64,000 bases of DNA from Methanobacterium petrolearium (GCF_017873625.1 NZ_JAGGKL010000001.1:87001-151000); one strand, 5' to 3'. Shown: positions 29,429-39,550, counted from the first letter of the stretch. The notes: generated from the sequence alone by a model not told the origin. A program made the numbers and translations.

Positions 29429-32400
29429 ATGTCCGAACTTTCCAAGGTGGACATATACAGACAAATTGATGTTCTAAGACAAAGTTTGCTGGATCTTACC
29501 ATGCGAAACCAGCTCCTGAACTTCCGCCCCCGTACCATGACTGTGGAAGTCAAGGAAGGAGAACTTCCCGAGATATACGACCGGTTAGTTCTTAAAAAAA
29601 GCAAAAGAAAACTGTTACAGTTCATCCCAAAAACTGAAACCGGGTTTTCTGCAAGTGGTGGATCAGTAGATAGGGCTCGTTTTGAAGAAGATAAACCTCC
29701 TGTTTCAGGGAAAGAAGAATCTAATATTCCGGGTGAAAGTGAATTTACTGGTGAAAACTATTCTAATACTGATGAGAGTGAATTTAGTACGGATAAAGGA
29801 AATAAAACTGTTTATCATGTTGCTAATGAGTTAGAAGTTTTTGATAATTCATCTCAAGAAAAATTTGTTGTTTCTGATGCTAATTCTCAAAAAGAATTTT
29901 CTGATGATGTTTCCAATTCCACACTTAACACTGATTCAGAAAATGTTACGGGAGATGAATCATCTATACTATGGGATTCCCCTTCACCAGACCAAGAAAC
30001 CCTGGAAAAAAATAAAGAAATATTTTTATCCACTGACTTAACCCCCTCAGAGCTTCAACGCCGACTTTTCTACATTAACCAGCGTGCCAGGTCAGTGATG
30101 GAGGAACAGGGATACAATATCCTCTACCTTGCCATGGGATTCGTGAAATGGAAGGATGATACTGGCACCCCTGGATACAGAGAAGCACCTTTGATATTGA
30201 TACCTGTTGAACTGGAACGTAAACGAGTGAAGGGTTCTTTCAAGCTTCGGTGGACTGGTGAAGAAATAATTGCCAACATATCCCTGCAGGCAAAATTACT
30301 GGATTATGGGGTTGAAATACCCGACTTTGAAATGCCCAGAAATCCAGAAGGTATAGACGAATATATGGGCTTAGTTAAAGAAGCCATCTCTTATAAAGGT
30401 GGTTGGGAAGTTCTGGAGAAAACATTCCTAGGATTTTTCAGTTTCACCAAATTCGTGATGTACAAGGATTTGGATCCAGAAAGTTGGCCTGAAGACATGC
30501 CTCTGGAAGAGAACCCCCTTATAAAAGCCATATTCGACCCTTCAGAAGAGGTGGATCTGGGTTTCCAGGAAGATCAGGTAGATGTTAAATTATCCTCAAA
30601 AGATGTGTATCATGTTTTAGATGCAGATTCATCCCAGATTTCGGTGATAGAAGATGTGAAACATGGTCGGGATCTAGTGGTTGAAGGACCTCCAGGCACT
30701 GGTAAGTCTCAGACCATAGTAAACCTTATAGCCGAACTTTTAGCACGAGGCAACACTATTCTTTTTGTAAGTGAAAAAATGGCTGCTTTAGAAGTGGTTA
30801 AAGGCCGTCTGGATAGTGTTGGGCTGGGAGAATTCTGTCTGGAACTTCACAGTAAAAAATCGAATAAAAAAGATGTTCTGGAGAAGCTGGAAAGTGTGCT
30901 CAGGAATCCTAAACCCAGTGAACTGGCATTAGAGGATGATTTGAACACTATTGAAGAGCTTAAGTTAGATTTAGACGAATACGTTAACATCCTACATTCA
31001 CCCTATGGAAAAATTAAGTGGACTCCTTATCAGCTGTTTGGTTTAAAAGAAAAATCACTCCATCATTTTGAAGAATCTAACAGTAAAATGCCACGTTTTA
31101 TCATGGAAGAAAGTGAAAATTGCACTTTAAGGGAGTGGCAGCGCACCATAAATAAATTCAAAGAACTTGGAGAATTATATAAGCTGGCAAAACCCGTGAC
31201 TTATAATCCGTGGAATTCAACCCAACCAGATCCCATACTACCTGCAGAAGAAGAGGAAATAGAAGCTCTGTTAACTGAAACTATAGGAAAACTTGATGAC
31301 TTGAATTTAAAAGCCCAGACACTTTCTAAAATCTCAGGAGTGAAGATACCCACCACTTTAGATGAAACAGAACACTTGATAGCTGCTGTGGAGATTATTT
31401 CATCTTTTCCATCTTTGGAAAGGGATATTCTTCTAAATACCCAGTGGGATTATGATAAACTACAGGTTTATAACCTCATTAAGACTTTAGAAGAGTATAA
31501 ATCCAAATCTAAAGATTTGAAAAGATTTAAAGAGGGAGTTCTGGATGAGGATATTCCATCTACCCTGATGGATTTCCAGGAAAAAAAGTCAAAACTCCTC
31601 AAGTTTCTGAGTGGAGACTTTAAAAAGGCTAAAAAGAAAATTGGAAGACTTTATGAGGGTAAAGTCCCTGATGATGATGGAATAATTGTTCGTGACCTTG
31701 AAGAACTAATAAAATGCCAAAAAATGAGGCGTAACATAAGGGAACATGATGAACTGGCTAAATCACTCTTTGGATCACACTGGAGGAGAGAGGAGAGTGA
31801 CTCTGAAAACCTGAAGGATATATCTGAATGGATCCTCAAATTCAGGAAAGCCCTTGAAGAAGGTAGCATAACTGAAAAAATTCTCATCATCCTGGATTCT
31901 GCTGAACAACACCAAATCAAGGACATTACCAGACAGATACACCAGGATTATGACCAGATTTTGCAGTTCATAAACCAACTGGACAAGTTTTTGCACTTTA
32001 AAGATGATTCAGTTTACATGAATCTTACCAAAAGTCCCATTGAATATTTAATATCCCAAATTTCCCTACTAAAGGATGGTCTTTCATCCCTACAGAACTG
32101 GTCACGTTTCAGTTCATCAAGAACCGAATGTCTGGAAACAATAGGTGCCAACCTTGTAGAACTGGTAGATAAAGACCAAATCAAATCAGAAAACATCATC
32201 CCCTGCTTGGAGGGTAATTTCGCAGATTCCATGCTCCGCAAACTTTTCCTCAGAGAACATTCCCTATTCCGTTTCGTGGGTGATGTGCATGAGAAAAAGA
32301 TAAATGAATTCCGAGAACTGGACAGTAAAATTATAAAACTTAACCGTTTCCGAATAGCAGAAGAACTGTACGAAAACCGACCCTCCCTTTCAGGCACTGC

Positions 32401-34483
32401 ATCACCCCGTTCAGAATTGGGAGTTCTCAAAAGTGAATTTTCCCGTAAACGGGGACACATGCCTATCCGAAAATTATTGTCCATCTGTGGCGGAATAATA
32501 CAGACAATTAAACCCTGCTTCATGATGAGTCCCCTTTCCATTGCCCAGTACCTGGACCCTTACAGTGTGAAGAACCTACGCTTTGACTATGTTATTTTCG
32601 ACGAAGCCAGCCAGGTGAAACCTGAAGATGCCCTAGGAGCGCTTTTAAGAGCCAGATGTGCGGTTATAATGGGGGACACAAGACAACTCCCCCCCACAAC
32701 ATTTTTTGACATCTTGATTGATGTGGAGAGTGATGATTATGATCTGGCTGTGCTGGCAGACATGGAAAGCATTCTTCACTTGTGCAAAAGGAGTTTCCCC
32801 TCTAAAATGCTCCGTTGGCATTACCGCAGCCGGCACGAATCCCTTATAGCAGTCAGTAATCAAGAATTTTACGACAACCACTTACTGATCTACCCATCAC
32901 CTAATCAGGATTCTGAAGAACTGGGACTTAAACTGGTTCATCTCCCGGAAACTGTTTATGATCGTGGAAAAACTGCTACCAACCGGGCAGAAGCCAAAGA
33001 AGTTGTTAAAGCTGTTTTTGAACACTACCAGAAGTATGGTGATTCCAAGAGTCTGGGTGTGGGCACTTTCAACGTGCGCCAGCAACAGGCTCTTCTGGAA
33101 GAGTTGGAATTACAGTTGAAGTTGAACCCCACAATGGAAAAATATTTCAACCCCCACCAGGAAGAGCATTTCTTCATTAAAAATCTGGAAACCATCCAGG
33201 GTGATGAAAGAGATGTGATAATGGTGAGTGTTGGTTACGGATTTGATTCAGAAGGCCGTTTAAGTCATAATTTCGGACCCGTAAACCAGGACGGTGGAGA
33301 AAGACGTTTGAACGTTCTTTTAACACGTGCACGTGAAAAATGCATGATATTCTCCAACTTCAGAGGGAGTGATCTGCATTTAAACAGTAGTGCTCCTTTC
33401 GGTCTTCGAGCATTCAAAGAATTCCTGGAATACGCTGAAAAGAGAACACTTGCCCATCATGATCTGGAGCAAGGAACTGCTGATACTGCCTTTGAAGATG
33501 CAGTTTACCAGTTTTTAACTGACCATGGCTACCAGATCCACCGTCAGGTGGGTTGTGCTGGTTTCAGAGTGGATCTGGCAATTGTAGATCCAGAATATCC
33601 TGGACGCTACCTTCTGGGGATTTCCTGTGACGGACCAATGTACCAGACCAGTAGGGTGGCGCGGGACCGGGACCGACTCCGCCAACAAATCCTGGAAGGT
33701 CTTGGATGGAGATTCCACCGTTTATGGTCTACAGATTGGTACAGGAATCGTTCTGAAGTGCAAAAACATCTTTTAAATATAATAGAAGAGCTTTTGGGTG
33801 AGGAACGTGGTAAAAAAGATGTCATTCCCCCCGTGGTGGAGGATGAAGTTGAAGATATTCCTGAACTGGAAGTAGAAATCCTGGAAACCGAAGAAGAAAC
33901 CGTTCCCGAGGTTGAAGTTGAAGAGAGGCCACAGGATGAAATACCTGAATATCAGGTATGTGAAAACCCAGGAGTGGAAGTATCTGGAGATATGCACACA
34001 CAACCAGTGGGTGATGTTGCCAGAGCAGTGATGAAAGTGGTGGAGGTGGAAGGGCCCATCCACTACGATGAAGTTGTCAGACGTGTCAGGACTTTCTGGG
34101 GGCTTAGCCGAGCAGGAAGAAGGGTGAAGGGTGTTATGAAAGAAGCAGTTCATCTGGGAGTTTTGGATGGTCAAATCATCCGGAAAGGAGATTTCCTATA
34201 TTACAAGGATGCCCCGGTTGTGGTACGCCGCCGTACCGGTAAACCCCCCGCCAAAGTGGACCTCATAAGTGAAGAAGAAATTGCCGCTGCTGTGAGAATC
34301 ATCTTAGAATCCCAGTACGCCACTGAAATAGATGAACTGGTACGTGAAGTTTCACGACTTTTTGGTGCTAAAGTGACTCGTGGTCCGGCCATAACCAGGA
34401 TAAAGGGTGTGATTAACGATTTAATAAGTCAGGGTGAAATTGAAGAACGTCCTGATGGGATGATCGATCTAGTTAGAAGTTGA
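29429..34483 (+). CDS. Giant DUF4011 / SF1 helicase / Vsr-like nuclease / DUF3320 protein
   Basis: This 1684-residue protein begins with a DUF4011-like region ('LRQSLLDLTMRNQLLNFRPR'). A low-complexity Ser/Asn/Glu/Asp insert follows (residues about 80-190). The SF1 helicase has Walker A 'EGPPGTGKS' (419-427), Walker B 'FDEAS' (1057-1061), 'MGDTRQLPPT', 'HYRSRHESL', 'IQGDERDVI' and 'VLLTRAREK'. A Vsr/MTES_1575-like nuclease lies at about 1345-1450 ('GFRVDLAIVDPEY', 'GLGWRFHRLWSTDWYRN'). The C-terminus (from about 1528) is DUF3320-like and apparently duplicated. Such proteins are linked to phage defence or DNA repair; this one has no restriction-modification neighbours. Confidence 0.92.
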   Translation: MSELSKVDIYRQIDVLRQSLLDLTMRNQLLNFRPRTMTVEVKEGELPEIYDRLVLKKSKRKLLQFIPKTETGFSASGGSVDRARFEEDKPPVSGKEESNIPGESEFTGENYSNTDESEFSTDKGNKTVYHVANELEVFDNSSQEKFVVSDANSQKEFSDDVSNSTLNTDSENVTGDESSILWDSPSPDQETLEKNKEIFLSTDLTPSELQRRLFYINQRARSVMEEQGYNILYLAMGFVKWKDDTGTPGYREAPLILIPVELERKRVKGSFKLRWTGEEIIANISLQAKLLDYGVEIPDFEMPRNPEGIDEYMGLVKEAISYKGGWEVLEKTFLGFFSFTKFVMYKDLDPESWPEDMPLEENPLIKAIFDPSEEVDLGFQEDQVDVKLSSKDVYHVLDADSSQISVIEDVKHGRDLVVEGPPGTGKSQTIVNLIAELLARGNTILFVSEKMAALEVVKGRLDSVGLGEFCLELHSKKSNKKDVLEKLESVLRNPKPSELALEDDLNTIEELKLDLDEYVNILHSPYGKIKWTPYQLFGLKEKSLHHFEESNSKMPRFIMEESENCTLREWQRTINKFKELGELYKLAKPVTYNPWNSTQPDPILPAEEEEIEALLTETIGKLDDLNLKAQTLSKISGVKIPTTLDETEHLIAAVEIISSFPSLERDILLNTQWDYDKLQVYNLIKTLEEYKSKSKDLKRFKEGVLDEDIPSTLMDFQEKKSKLLKFLSGDFKKAKKKIGRLYEGKVPDDDGIIVRDLEELIKCQKMRRNIREHDELAKSLFGSHWRREESDSENLKDISEWILKFRKALEEGSITEKILIILDSAEQHQIKDITRQIHQDYDQILQFINQLDKFLHFKDDSVYMNLTKSPIEYLISQISLLKDGLSSLQNWSRFSSSRTECLETIGANLVELVDKDQIKSENIIPCLEGNFADSMLRKLFLREHSLFRFVGDVHEKKINEFRELDSKIIKLNRFRIAEELYENRPSLSGTASPRSELGVLKSEFSRKRGHMPIRKLLSICGGIIQTIKPCFMMSPLSIAQYLDPYSVKNLRFDYVIFDEASQVKPEDALGALLRARCAVIMGDTRQLPPTTFFDILIDVESDDYDLAVLADMESILHLCKRSFPSKMLRWHYRSRHESLIAVSNQEFYDNHLLIYPSPNQDSEELGLKLVHLPETVYDRGKTATNRAEAKEVVKAVFEHYQKYGDSKSLGVGTFNVRQQQALLEELELQLKLNPTMEKYFNPHQEEHFFIKNLETIQGDERDVIMVSVGYGFDSEGRLSHNFGPVNQDGGERRLNVLLTRAREKCMIFSNFRGSDLHLNSSAPFGLRAFKEFLEYAEKRTLAHHDLEQGTADTAFEDAVYQFLTDHGYQIHRQVGCAGFRVDLAIVDPEYPGRYLLGISCDGPMYQTSRVARDRDRLRQQILEGLGWRFHRLWSTDWYRNRSEVQKHLLNIIEELLGEERGKKDVIPPVVEDEVEDIPELEVEILETEEETVPEVEVEERPQDEIPEYQVCENPGVEVSGDMHTQPVGDVARAVMKVVEVEGPIHYDEVVRRVRTFWGLSRAGRRVKGVMKEAVHLGVLDGQIIRKGDFLYYKDAPVVVRRRTGKPPAKVDLISEEEIAAAVRIILESQYATEIDELVREVSRLFGAKVTRGPAITRIKGVINDLISQGEIEERPDGMIDLVRS

Positions 34484-34635
34484 ACAAATACAGTTGAGTA
34501 AAATCCTGACTCAAATTTTGGGTTCATTCGACAAATTTTTGCTAAAATAATAATATAAAAAATTTTTAATAGGTTTTTTCAAGGCGCCGGGTATAAACGG
34601 CGATGTGTGTATTCTAATAAAACAATTGAAACATT

Positions 34636-34995
34636 TTAGTTCTTAGTTAAAGGCAGGTCCATTGCCTTCCACATGGTAATTCCACCTAAAATGTTACAAA
34701 TATTAACAAATCCCAAATCTCGCATGATTGCCACGGTTTTAACACCCCTTACCCCTGATCCACAGCAAACCAGGTACTTTTTATCCCGGTCTTTATCTTC
34801 CAGTTGTTCCTGGAAGTTTTCTGCATAGAAATCCAGGTTAACTGCACCTTCAATATGTCCATCAGAAAATTCCTTAGGAGTTCTAACATCCAGTAACACA
34901 AAATCAGGGTCATCAATATTTTCTTCAACAAACTTAAATGCTTCTGTAGGGTTTATATTTCTAATAATTTGATTTATATCATCAGACTCAGACAT
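34636..34995 (-). CDS. Rhodanese-domain sulfurtransferase-like protein
   Basis: A single rhodanese domain of about 119 residues: 'FVLLDVRTPKEFSDGHIEGAVNL' (divided as two adjacent motifs) and the active loop 'CCGSGVRG' with the catalytic Cys. It can bind persulfide or pass sulfur to acceptor proteins. The frame opens at 35016, but the Met at 34995 ('MSESDDINQ') follows a GAGCG site and looks right. No partner sulfur gene is adjacent. Confidence 0.88.
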   Translation of the reverse strand: MSESDDINQIIRNINPTEAFKFVEENIDDPDFVLLDVRTPKEFSDGHIEGAVNLDFYAENFQEQLEDKDRDKKYLVCCGSGVRGVKTVAIMRDLGFVNICNILGGITMWKAMDLPLTKN

Positions 34996-35043
34996 GTCAT
35001 TACGCTCCTTATTCATCCCAATAATTTAACCAATTAGGTTTAA

Positions 35044-35337
35044 CTAGTAAAAAGGCTTTTTATTCTCTGCAGCTGCCTCAACAGTGACTTTGATTCTTTT
35101 AAGTCTGGTGTTGCGCTTATTGGCTGTGCCGATCCAGTATAATGTTTGTTTTTTATGTGAATCATTGAAAGAATTAAAGTTTTTTGCCACAGTTTTCCTT
35201 TTGTTCAAGGCTTTTTTTATATCTTCTGGAACCAACAAGTCTTCAATATCATCCAGAAAATTCCATGACCCGTCCTTTTTTACGCGGTTTTTTGCATTAT
35301 ATCGTTCCAGACTATCCGGTAAGACTTGGCATGATAG
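35044..35337 (-). pseudogene. YdeI/OmpD-associated family C-terminal fragment
   Basis: The frame is open for 97 codons from a TAA at 35338-35340 and contains 'DGSWNFLDDIEDLLVPEDIK', 'KALNKRKTVAKNFNSF' and 'QTLYWIGTANKRNTRLKRI'. That is the C-terminal half of YdeI/OmpD-associated (bacteriocin-protection) proteins. The usual N-terminal half of about 90-110 residues is missing, and no ATG, GTG or plausible ribosome site precedes the conserved part; an in-frame TTG at 35238 is too late. It is probably a truncated relic, though a short internal-start product cannot be excluded. Confidence 0.6.
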
Positions 35338-35463
35338 TTATTTTATAGTAGGGGATGATGATAATATTTATGAAATTTATCTAAATCATGCAAACTTATG
35401 TAGATCCAGGCACCTCATTTCAAGATATGAGAACCGGGATGAATAATCAAGGAGTTTTTATAA

Positions 35464-35994
<531 letters not shown>

Positions 35995-36135
35995 AAAAAA
36001 CCCTCTTTAATCACGGGCAAGTGATTAGTTAGGTGCTTTTCATTTATAAAAGTATTCGTTTTAGAAGTTGCCTGCAATTTTGTAGTTGATAGAATTAAAA
36101 CAATAATAAAAAGGTTTAAAAAAAGAAAATTGTTT

Positions 36136-36873
36136 TTATTCTGCATTATTTTGTTCGACTATGGCATTGGTATGCAATTCATCCCCCATACCTGCACTGT
36201 AAATTATTCCCCTGAATCTACCCCCAATAACAATCAGATATGAGTTTAACAATAAGGAAAGTAGTAAGTATACTGCTAAACCTGAAATCGATCCCATGGA
36301 TAGTTTTAGGTAGGGGCTGATGGAACTTATAGCCAGAGTTAATATTTCAACTATCAGAGCATATACCAGCAAATATAGTAGGTATTTTGCCCATCCCATA
36401 TTTTTTATCACGGTAAAAATTCTTTTAAAATCAAAAACCGCTCCAAATCTGTCTTCATAGGCCATGTTTGCCACAGCCGGGACTGATACAATGCTGATCA
36501 GGTATCCTACAATAGCAGTTATGGTTAGGAGAGAATAACTGTTCATAATTAAATTAAGCCGGTCCGAAGCAGTAATCACTACTAAAATTCCAATAACGAT
36601 ATACAATGGTATGTTATAAATTATGTTAGCCCCCACATATTTCAGACCATCCTCTATCAAATTACTAGAATCATCAAAATCAGGCAGATCATCAAATCCA
36701 AGGATGGTGCTTTTAATAATTCGCAACGAATATCCCAGGGCCATTAAAACAGGTATGACTAGAAAAAACCCCAAATACATGAGAAAAACTTTTAAAAATT
36801 TCTTAAAATCCGTAAAAGGATAACACAGTACATCTTTAAACACTTGCCCGATACTCATCATGTAAACTCCCAT
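36136..36873 (-). CDS. DUF4013 multi-pass membrane protein
   Basis: A 245-residue membrane protein with about six hydrophobic segments. The N-terminus 'VFKDVLCYPFTDFKKFLKVF' and the following 'LGYSLRIIKSTILG' match the pattern shared with two more genes in this window (39717-40461 and 40536-41309). The conserved middle helix 'VPAVANMAYEDRFGAVFDF' is another hallmark. DUF4013 proteins are expanded in methanogens; their function is not known. The likely start is one of the early Mets (36873, 36858 or 36855). Confidence 0.85.
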   Translation of the reverse strand: MGVYMMSIGQVFKDVLCYPFTDFKKFLKVFLMYLGFFLVIPVLMALGYSLRIIKSTILGFDDLPDFDDSSNLIEDGLKYVGANIIYNIPLYIVIGILVVITASDRLNLIMNSYSLLTITAIVGYLISIVSVPAVANMAYEDRFGAVFDFKRIFTVIKNMGWAKYLLYLLVYALIVEILTLAISSISPYLKLSMGSISGLAVYLLLSLLLNSYLIVIGGRFRGIIYSAGMGDELHTNAIVEQNNAE

Positions 36874-37354
36874 TATTTTATGAATTTTTATTAAATAATT
36901 ATGACACCCCAGTATATAAATGATCTAATATTAATTTTCTACCTTGATTCTGGAAAATATTAATACCGATGATTCACAGAAAATAGAGGGATTTATTAGT
37001 TTTTAAGGTCCTTGTTAACATAAAAAAGTGAACCACACCTAATTTTAGGTAATTACACTAATATATCCAATTTTACAGCCAGGTATACAGATATACAACT
37101 CATTGAGAATTGCTCAAAGTAGTTATCCTGTTGCCTGAATCCCTGTAACTACTCGGGCCTGTGCAGTTTCAATGGTGTAATCTACATAGTCATAATCTGG
37201 TTAATCAATTTTTTATCAATTAGATGTAAAAAACCAGCTAAAATACCATCTGAACAAGGAAAAATTCGTAGCATTATTCTGTTTATATTTTTTTAAAAGA
37301 AATTGAATAAATGGAGTTATTTAGAATATTAGAAAATAAAAAAAAAATTCTATA
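36874..37354. other. Intergenic region with a decayed coding fragment
   Basis: About 480 bp without an intact gene. On the minus strand, 37123-37200 reads 25 codons ending in TAA ('DYDYVDYTIETAQARVVTGI' in part), directly preceded by another open stretch in a different frame from about 37290 ('SDGILAGFLHLIDKKLI'). This looks like the 3' end of a frameshifted gene of unknown family. The rest is AT-rich with nothing else recognisable. Confidence 0.4.
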
Positions 37355-37963
37355 TTATGCCCGGGAATAGTTATGGAAACAGGGTATGCAAACCATTTTC
37401 CCGTTTTCTACCCGGATTCTGTGTTCAGATACTAGTTCACCACATTTAGCACAGCGAACTGACCGGAATATTCTGGCTTCCTCTGGAAATTCCATATCTA
37501 CCCATTCCACTTCAAAAAGTTCCTGTACTGGAGCTTCTAATATCTTTTCAGTGGTTTTATTTCGTATTTTTTCATATTCTTCCAAGTCTTTTTTGGTGGC
37601 AGAGTCAGAAAACGCCTTTTTACGGGCTTCAGCAAATTCAGGATCCCTTTCATCTGAACTGCTCTTCAAAGATATGCGCAGTGCTTTTCCTGTGTCACGG
37701 TTCAGGAAGGTGTAAACATGTTTACCATGGTCTTTAAATATAAGGTTACCCTTACCCAGGGTGCAACCAGTGACAAACTGGATAGCATCCACACTACAAC
37801 TGTCATTCTCCACTATGGCCACCATTTCCTCATCTACCGCCCTTGAAAAGAATTCATGAACGGCAATTTCGCTTGCTCGATATCCTATGGCTATTCCTGG
37901 ACACGAATGACCGTGAAATTTAGTTACTTCTGAAAAATCAGCTATTTGAATCGGTTCTTCCAT
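37355..37963 (-). CDS. FmdE-family protein (formylmethanofuran dehydrogenase subunit E-like)
   Basis: The 202-residue protein begins with the FmdE signature 'FHGHSCPGIAIGYRASEIA', then 'VENDSCSVDAIQFVTGCTLG' with conserved Cys residues, and 'KDHGKHVYTFLNR'. The C-terminus carries a treble-clef-like zinc finger ('CAKCGELVSEHRI', 'CIPCFHNYSR'). FmdE is associated with molybdenum/tungsten formylmethanofuran dehydrogenase, but its exact role is unclear and the core fmd/fwd genes are not here. It may be a stand-alone metal or cofactor-binding member. Confidence 0.9.
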   Translation of the reverse strand: MEEPIQIADFSEVTKFHGHSCPGIAIGYRASEIAVHEFFSRAVDEEMVAIVENDSCSVDAIQFVTGCTLGKGNLIFKDHGKHVYTFLNRDTGKALRISLKSSSDERDPEFAEARKKAFSDSATKKDLEEYEKIRNKTTEKILEAPVQELFEVEWVDMEFPEEARIFRSVRCAKCGELVSEHRIRVENGKMVCIPCFHNYSRA

Positions 37964-38130
37964 TATATCATCTCGATACTCTTAATTTTAAATTATTTAA
38001 TGAAACTATGGCTTCAGCTACTTTATATATTTGACATACAACTATACTGTTAAAAATGGAAAAATGAAAAAAGAATAATTTACTGTAACTAAACATTCCC
38101 GTAATTATATGATACTATGGGTTTATTAGT

Positions 38131-38910
38131 TTAGGAGGCGATTCTGGTTATCAATTTATCCAATTCATCATTGGCAGAGGTTAATTCTAAAGGTTCTCCT
38201 CTAAGATTTGTTTGGGCCAAATCAGGTGAATAAGTTAAAACCCCTTTAATCTCCAGGTCCTTTGCTTCCAACATTTCTTCCAAAACCGGCTGAGTTTTCT
38301 CATCAACTTTGTTTAAAACGACTCCAAAGTCTTTTCCTGCTTCTTCAGTTAGTTTAGCTGCCTTTTCGGCTAATAATACTGCATCGTTAGATGGGTCCAC
38401 TACCACCAGAACAGCGTCTGCACCTTCCACTATTCCCCGACCAAAATGTTCTACTCCTGCTTCTGTGTCGATCAAAACCCACTCCCCTTCACCTACCATG
38501 AGGTGTTTCAGGAAGTCATGGGCAATGGCACCCATTGGACAGGCACAACCTTCCATGGTATGTTCTATCTTCCCTATTTGCATTAAACCTCCAGATCCAT
38601 TCCAGTGAACGAATTCTGATGATAAACTATCCAGATCAGAGTCTGTGAAAAATTCAACTTGTTCACTGTTTTTTTCACGGATCATGGACATCAATTTGTC
38701 CATTACTAATGGTTTACCACCCAAATAATCCATAAGAGTTTTTGATGCAGGTTCAATACCTAACATCCCCCCTAACCCAAGATTAGACTCGTCTGAATCT
38801 ACAATAAGTACTTTTCCATGTTTTTTCAGTTGTTGAGCTAGGAGAGTTACCAGAGTACTCTTTCCACTGCCACCCCTACCGCTGATAATAATCTTCGGCA
38901 AGTTTAACAC
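38131..38910 (-). CDS. CooC/MinD-like ATPase (nickel-insertion or metal-cluster maturation type)
   Basis: A 259-residue SIMIBI-class ATPase. The deviant Walker A is 'GRGGSGKST', with Arg where the signature Lys (GKGG) is usual. 'VDSDESNLGL' and 'VLIDTEAGVEHFGRG' match switch regions of CooC. The motif 'GCACPMGAI' near residue 113 has the C-x-C pair that CooC dimers use to bind metal. CooC proteins mature carbon monoxide dehydrogenase. The start is a GTG at 38910 or the TTG three codons later. A flavin-reductase-like gene ends 13 bp upstream, on the same strand. Confidence 0.85.
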   Translation of the reverse strand: MLNLPKIIISGRGGSGKSTLVTLLAQQLKKHGKVLIVDSDESNLGLGGMLGIEPASKTLMDYLGGKPLVMDKLMSMIREKNSEQVEFFTDSDLDSLSSEFVHWNGSGGLMQIGKIEHTMEGCACPMGAIAHDFLKHLMVGEGEWVLIDTEAGVEHFGRGIVEGADAVLVVVDPSNDAVLLAEKAAKLTEEAGKDFGVVLNKVDEKTQPVLEEMLEAKDLEIKGVLTYSPDLAQTNLRGEPLELTSANDELDKLITRIAS

Positions 38911-38923
38911 TTCCGTGTACAGT

Positions 38924-39550
38924 TCAGTCCTCGTACATCCCAGCTAGAGGATCTTTACCATTGGGGAACATGGCACCATAGGGTTCGAACCAGTCCATAT
39001 CTTTCACGGTGCAAAAGTGCATTCCCTGGTTGGATTCTGTCATCATCAGGGGTTGGGCTTTTTTTACATCCCATGAACCGTTTTCGGGGTTGTATATGTC
39101 ATCACGTATCTCTAAATGCACTACTTTCCCCACTACCAGTGCGTAGGGGAAGTTGTCATATTCTTCAGCCACGATTTTGTGAAGTTTGCATTCCATCCAG
39201 GCGTAACATCCGTCCACTCCGGGTGTTTCAATTTTTTGGCTGGGTTTTTCTTCCAATCCTGCTAATTCATATTCATTTACCTCTGGTGGAACGAATTTGG
39301 CTGTTGGTATCACTTTATCCACCAGATCTACTCCAGGGAGGCTCACCACGAACTCTTCAGTGGCCTGCATGTTTTCAAAGGTATCCCTCATCACCCCAGC
39401 CGTAGCCACACAGATGAGGTCAAATGGACGTAAAATAGGCATTAGACAGGAATAGGGGGCAACATTTCTCACTCCGTCTGGACTGAGTGTGGAAATGAAG
39501 GTCACAGGCAGAGGTATTATGGATTCTCTTTTGAAGTTTTTAAGTTGCAT
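38924..39550 (-). CDS. Flavin reductase-like FMN-binding protein
   Basis: The 208-residue protein is a split-barrel flavoprotein of the flavin-reductase-like group: 'PLPVTFISTLSPDGVRNVAP' near residue 13, 'RDTFENMQATEEFVVSLPG' near 58 and 'CKLHKIVAEEYDNFPYALVVGKV'. Members in methanogens bind FMN and may act as ferric or flavin reductases. A GGTGAACTAAA ribosome site supports the ATG. It is cotranscribed with the CooC-like ATPase (13-bp gap), hinting at a shared redox or cofactor-maturation task. Confidence 0.9.
   Translation of the reverse strand: MQLKNFKRESIIPLPVTFISTLSPDGVRNVAPYSCLMPILRPFDLICVATAGVMRDTFENMQATEEFVVSLPGVDLVDKVIPTAKFVPPEVNEYELAGLEEKPSQKIETPGVDGCYAWMECKLHKIVAEEYDNFPYALVVGKVVHLEIRDDIYNPENGSWDVKKAQPLMMTESNQGMHFCTVKDMDWFEPYGAMFPNGKDPLAGMYED

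Noticed and set aside
32014..32541. 175-codon minus-strand open frame inside the giant helicase gene
   Set aside because: Antisense shadow of conserved SF1 helicase sequence; Ser/Arg-rich translation typical of reverse-strand reading.
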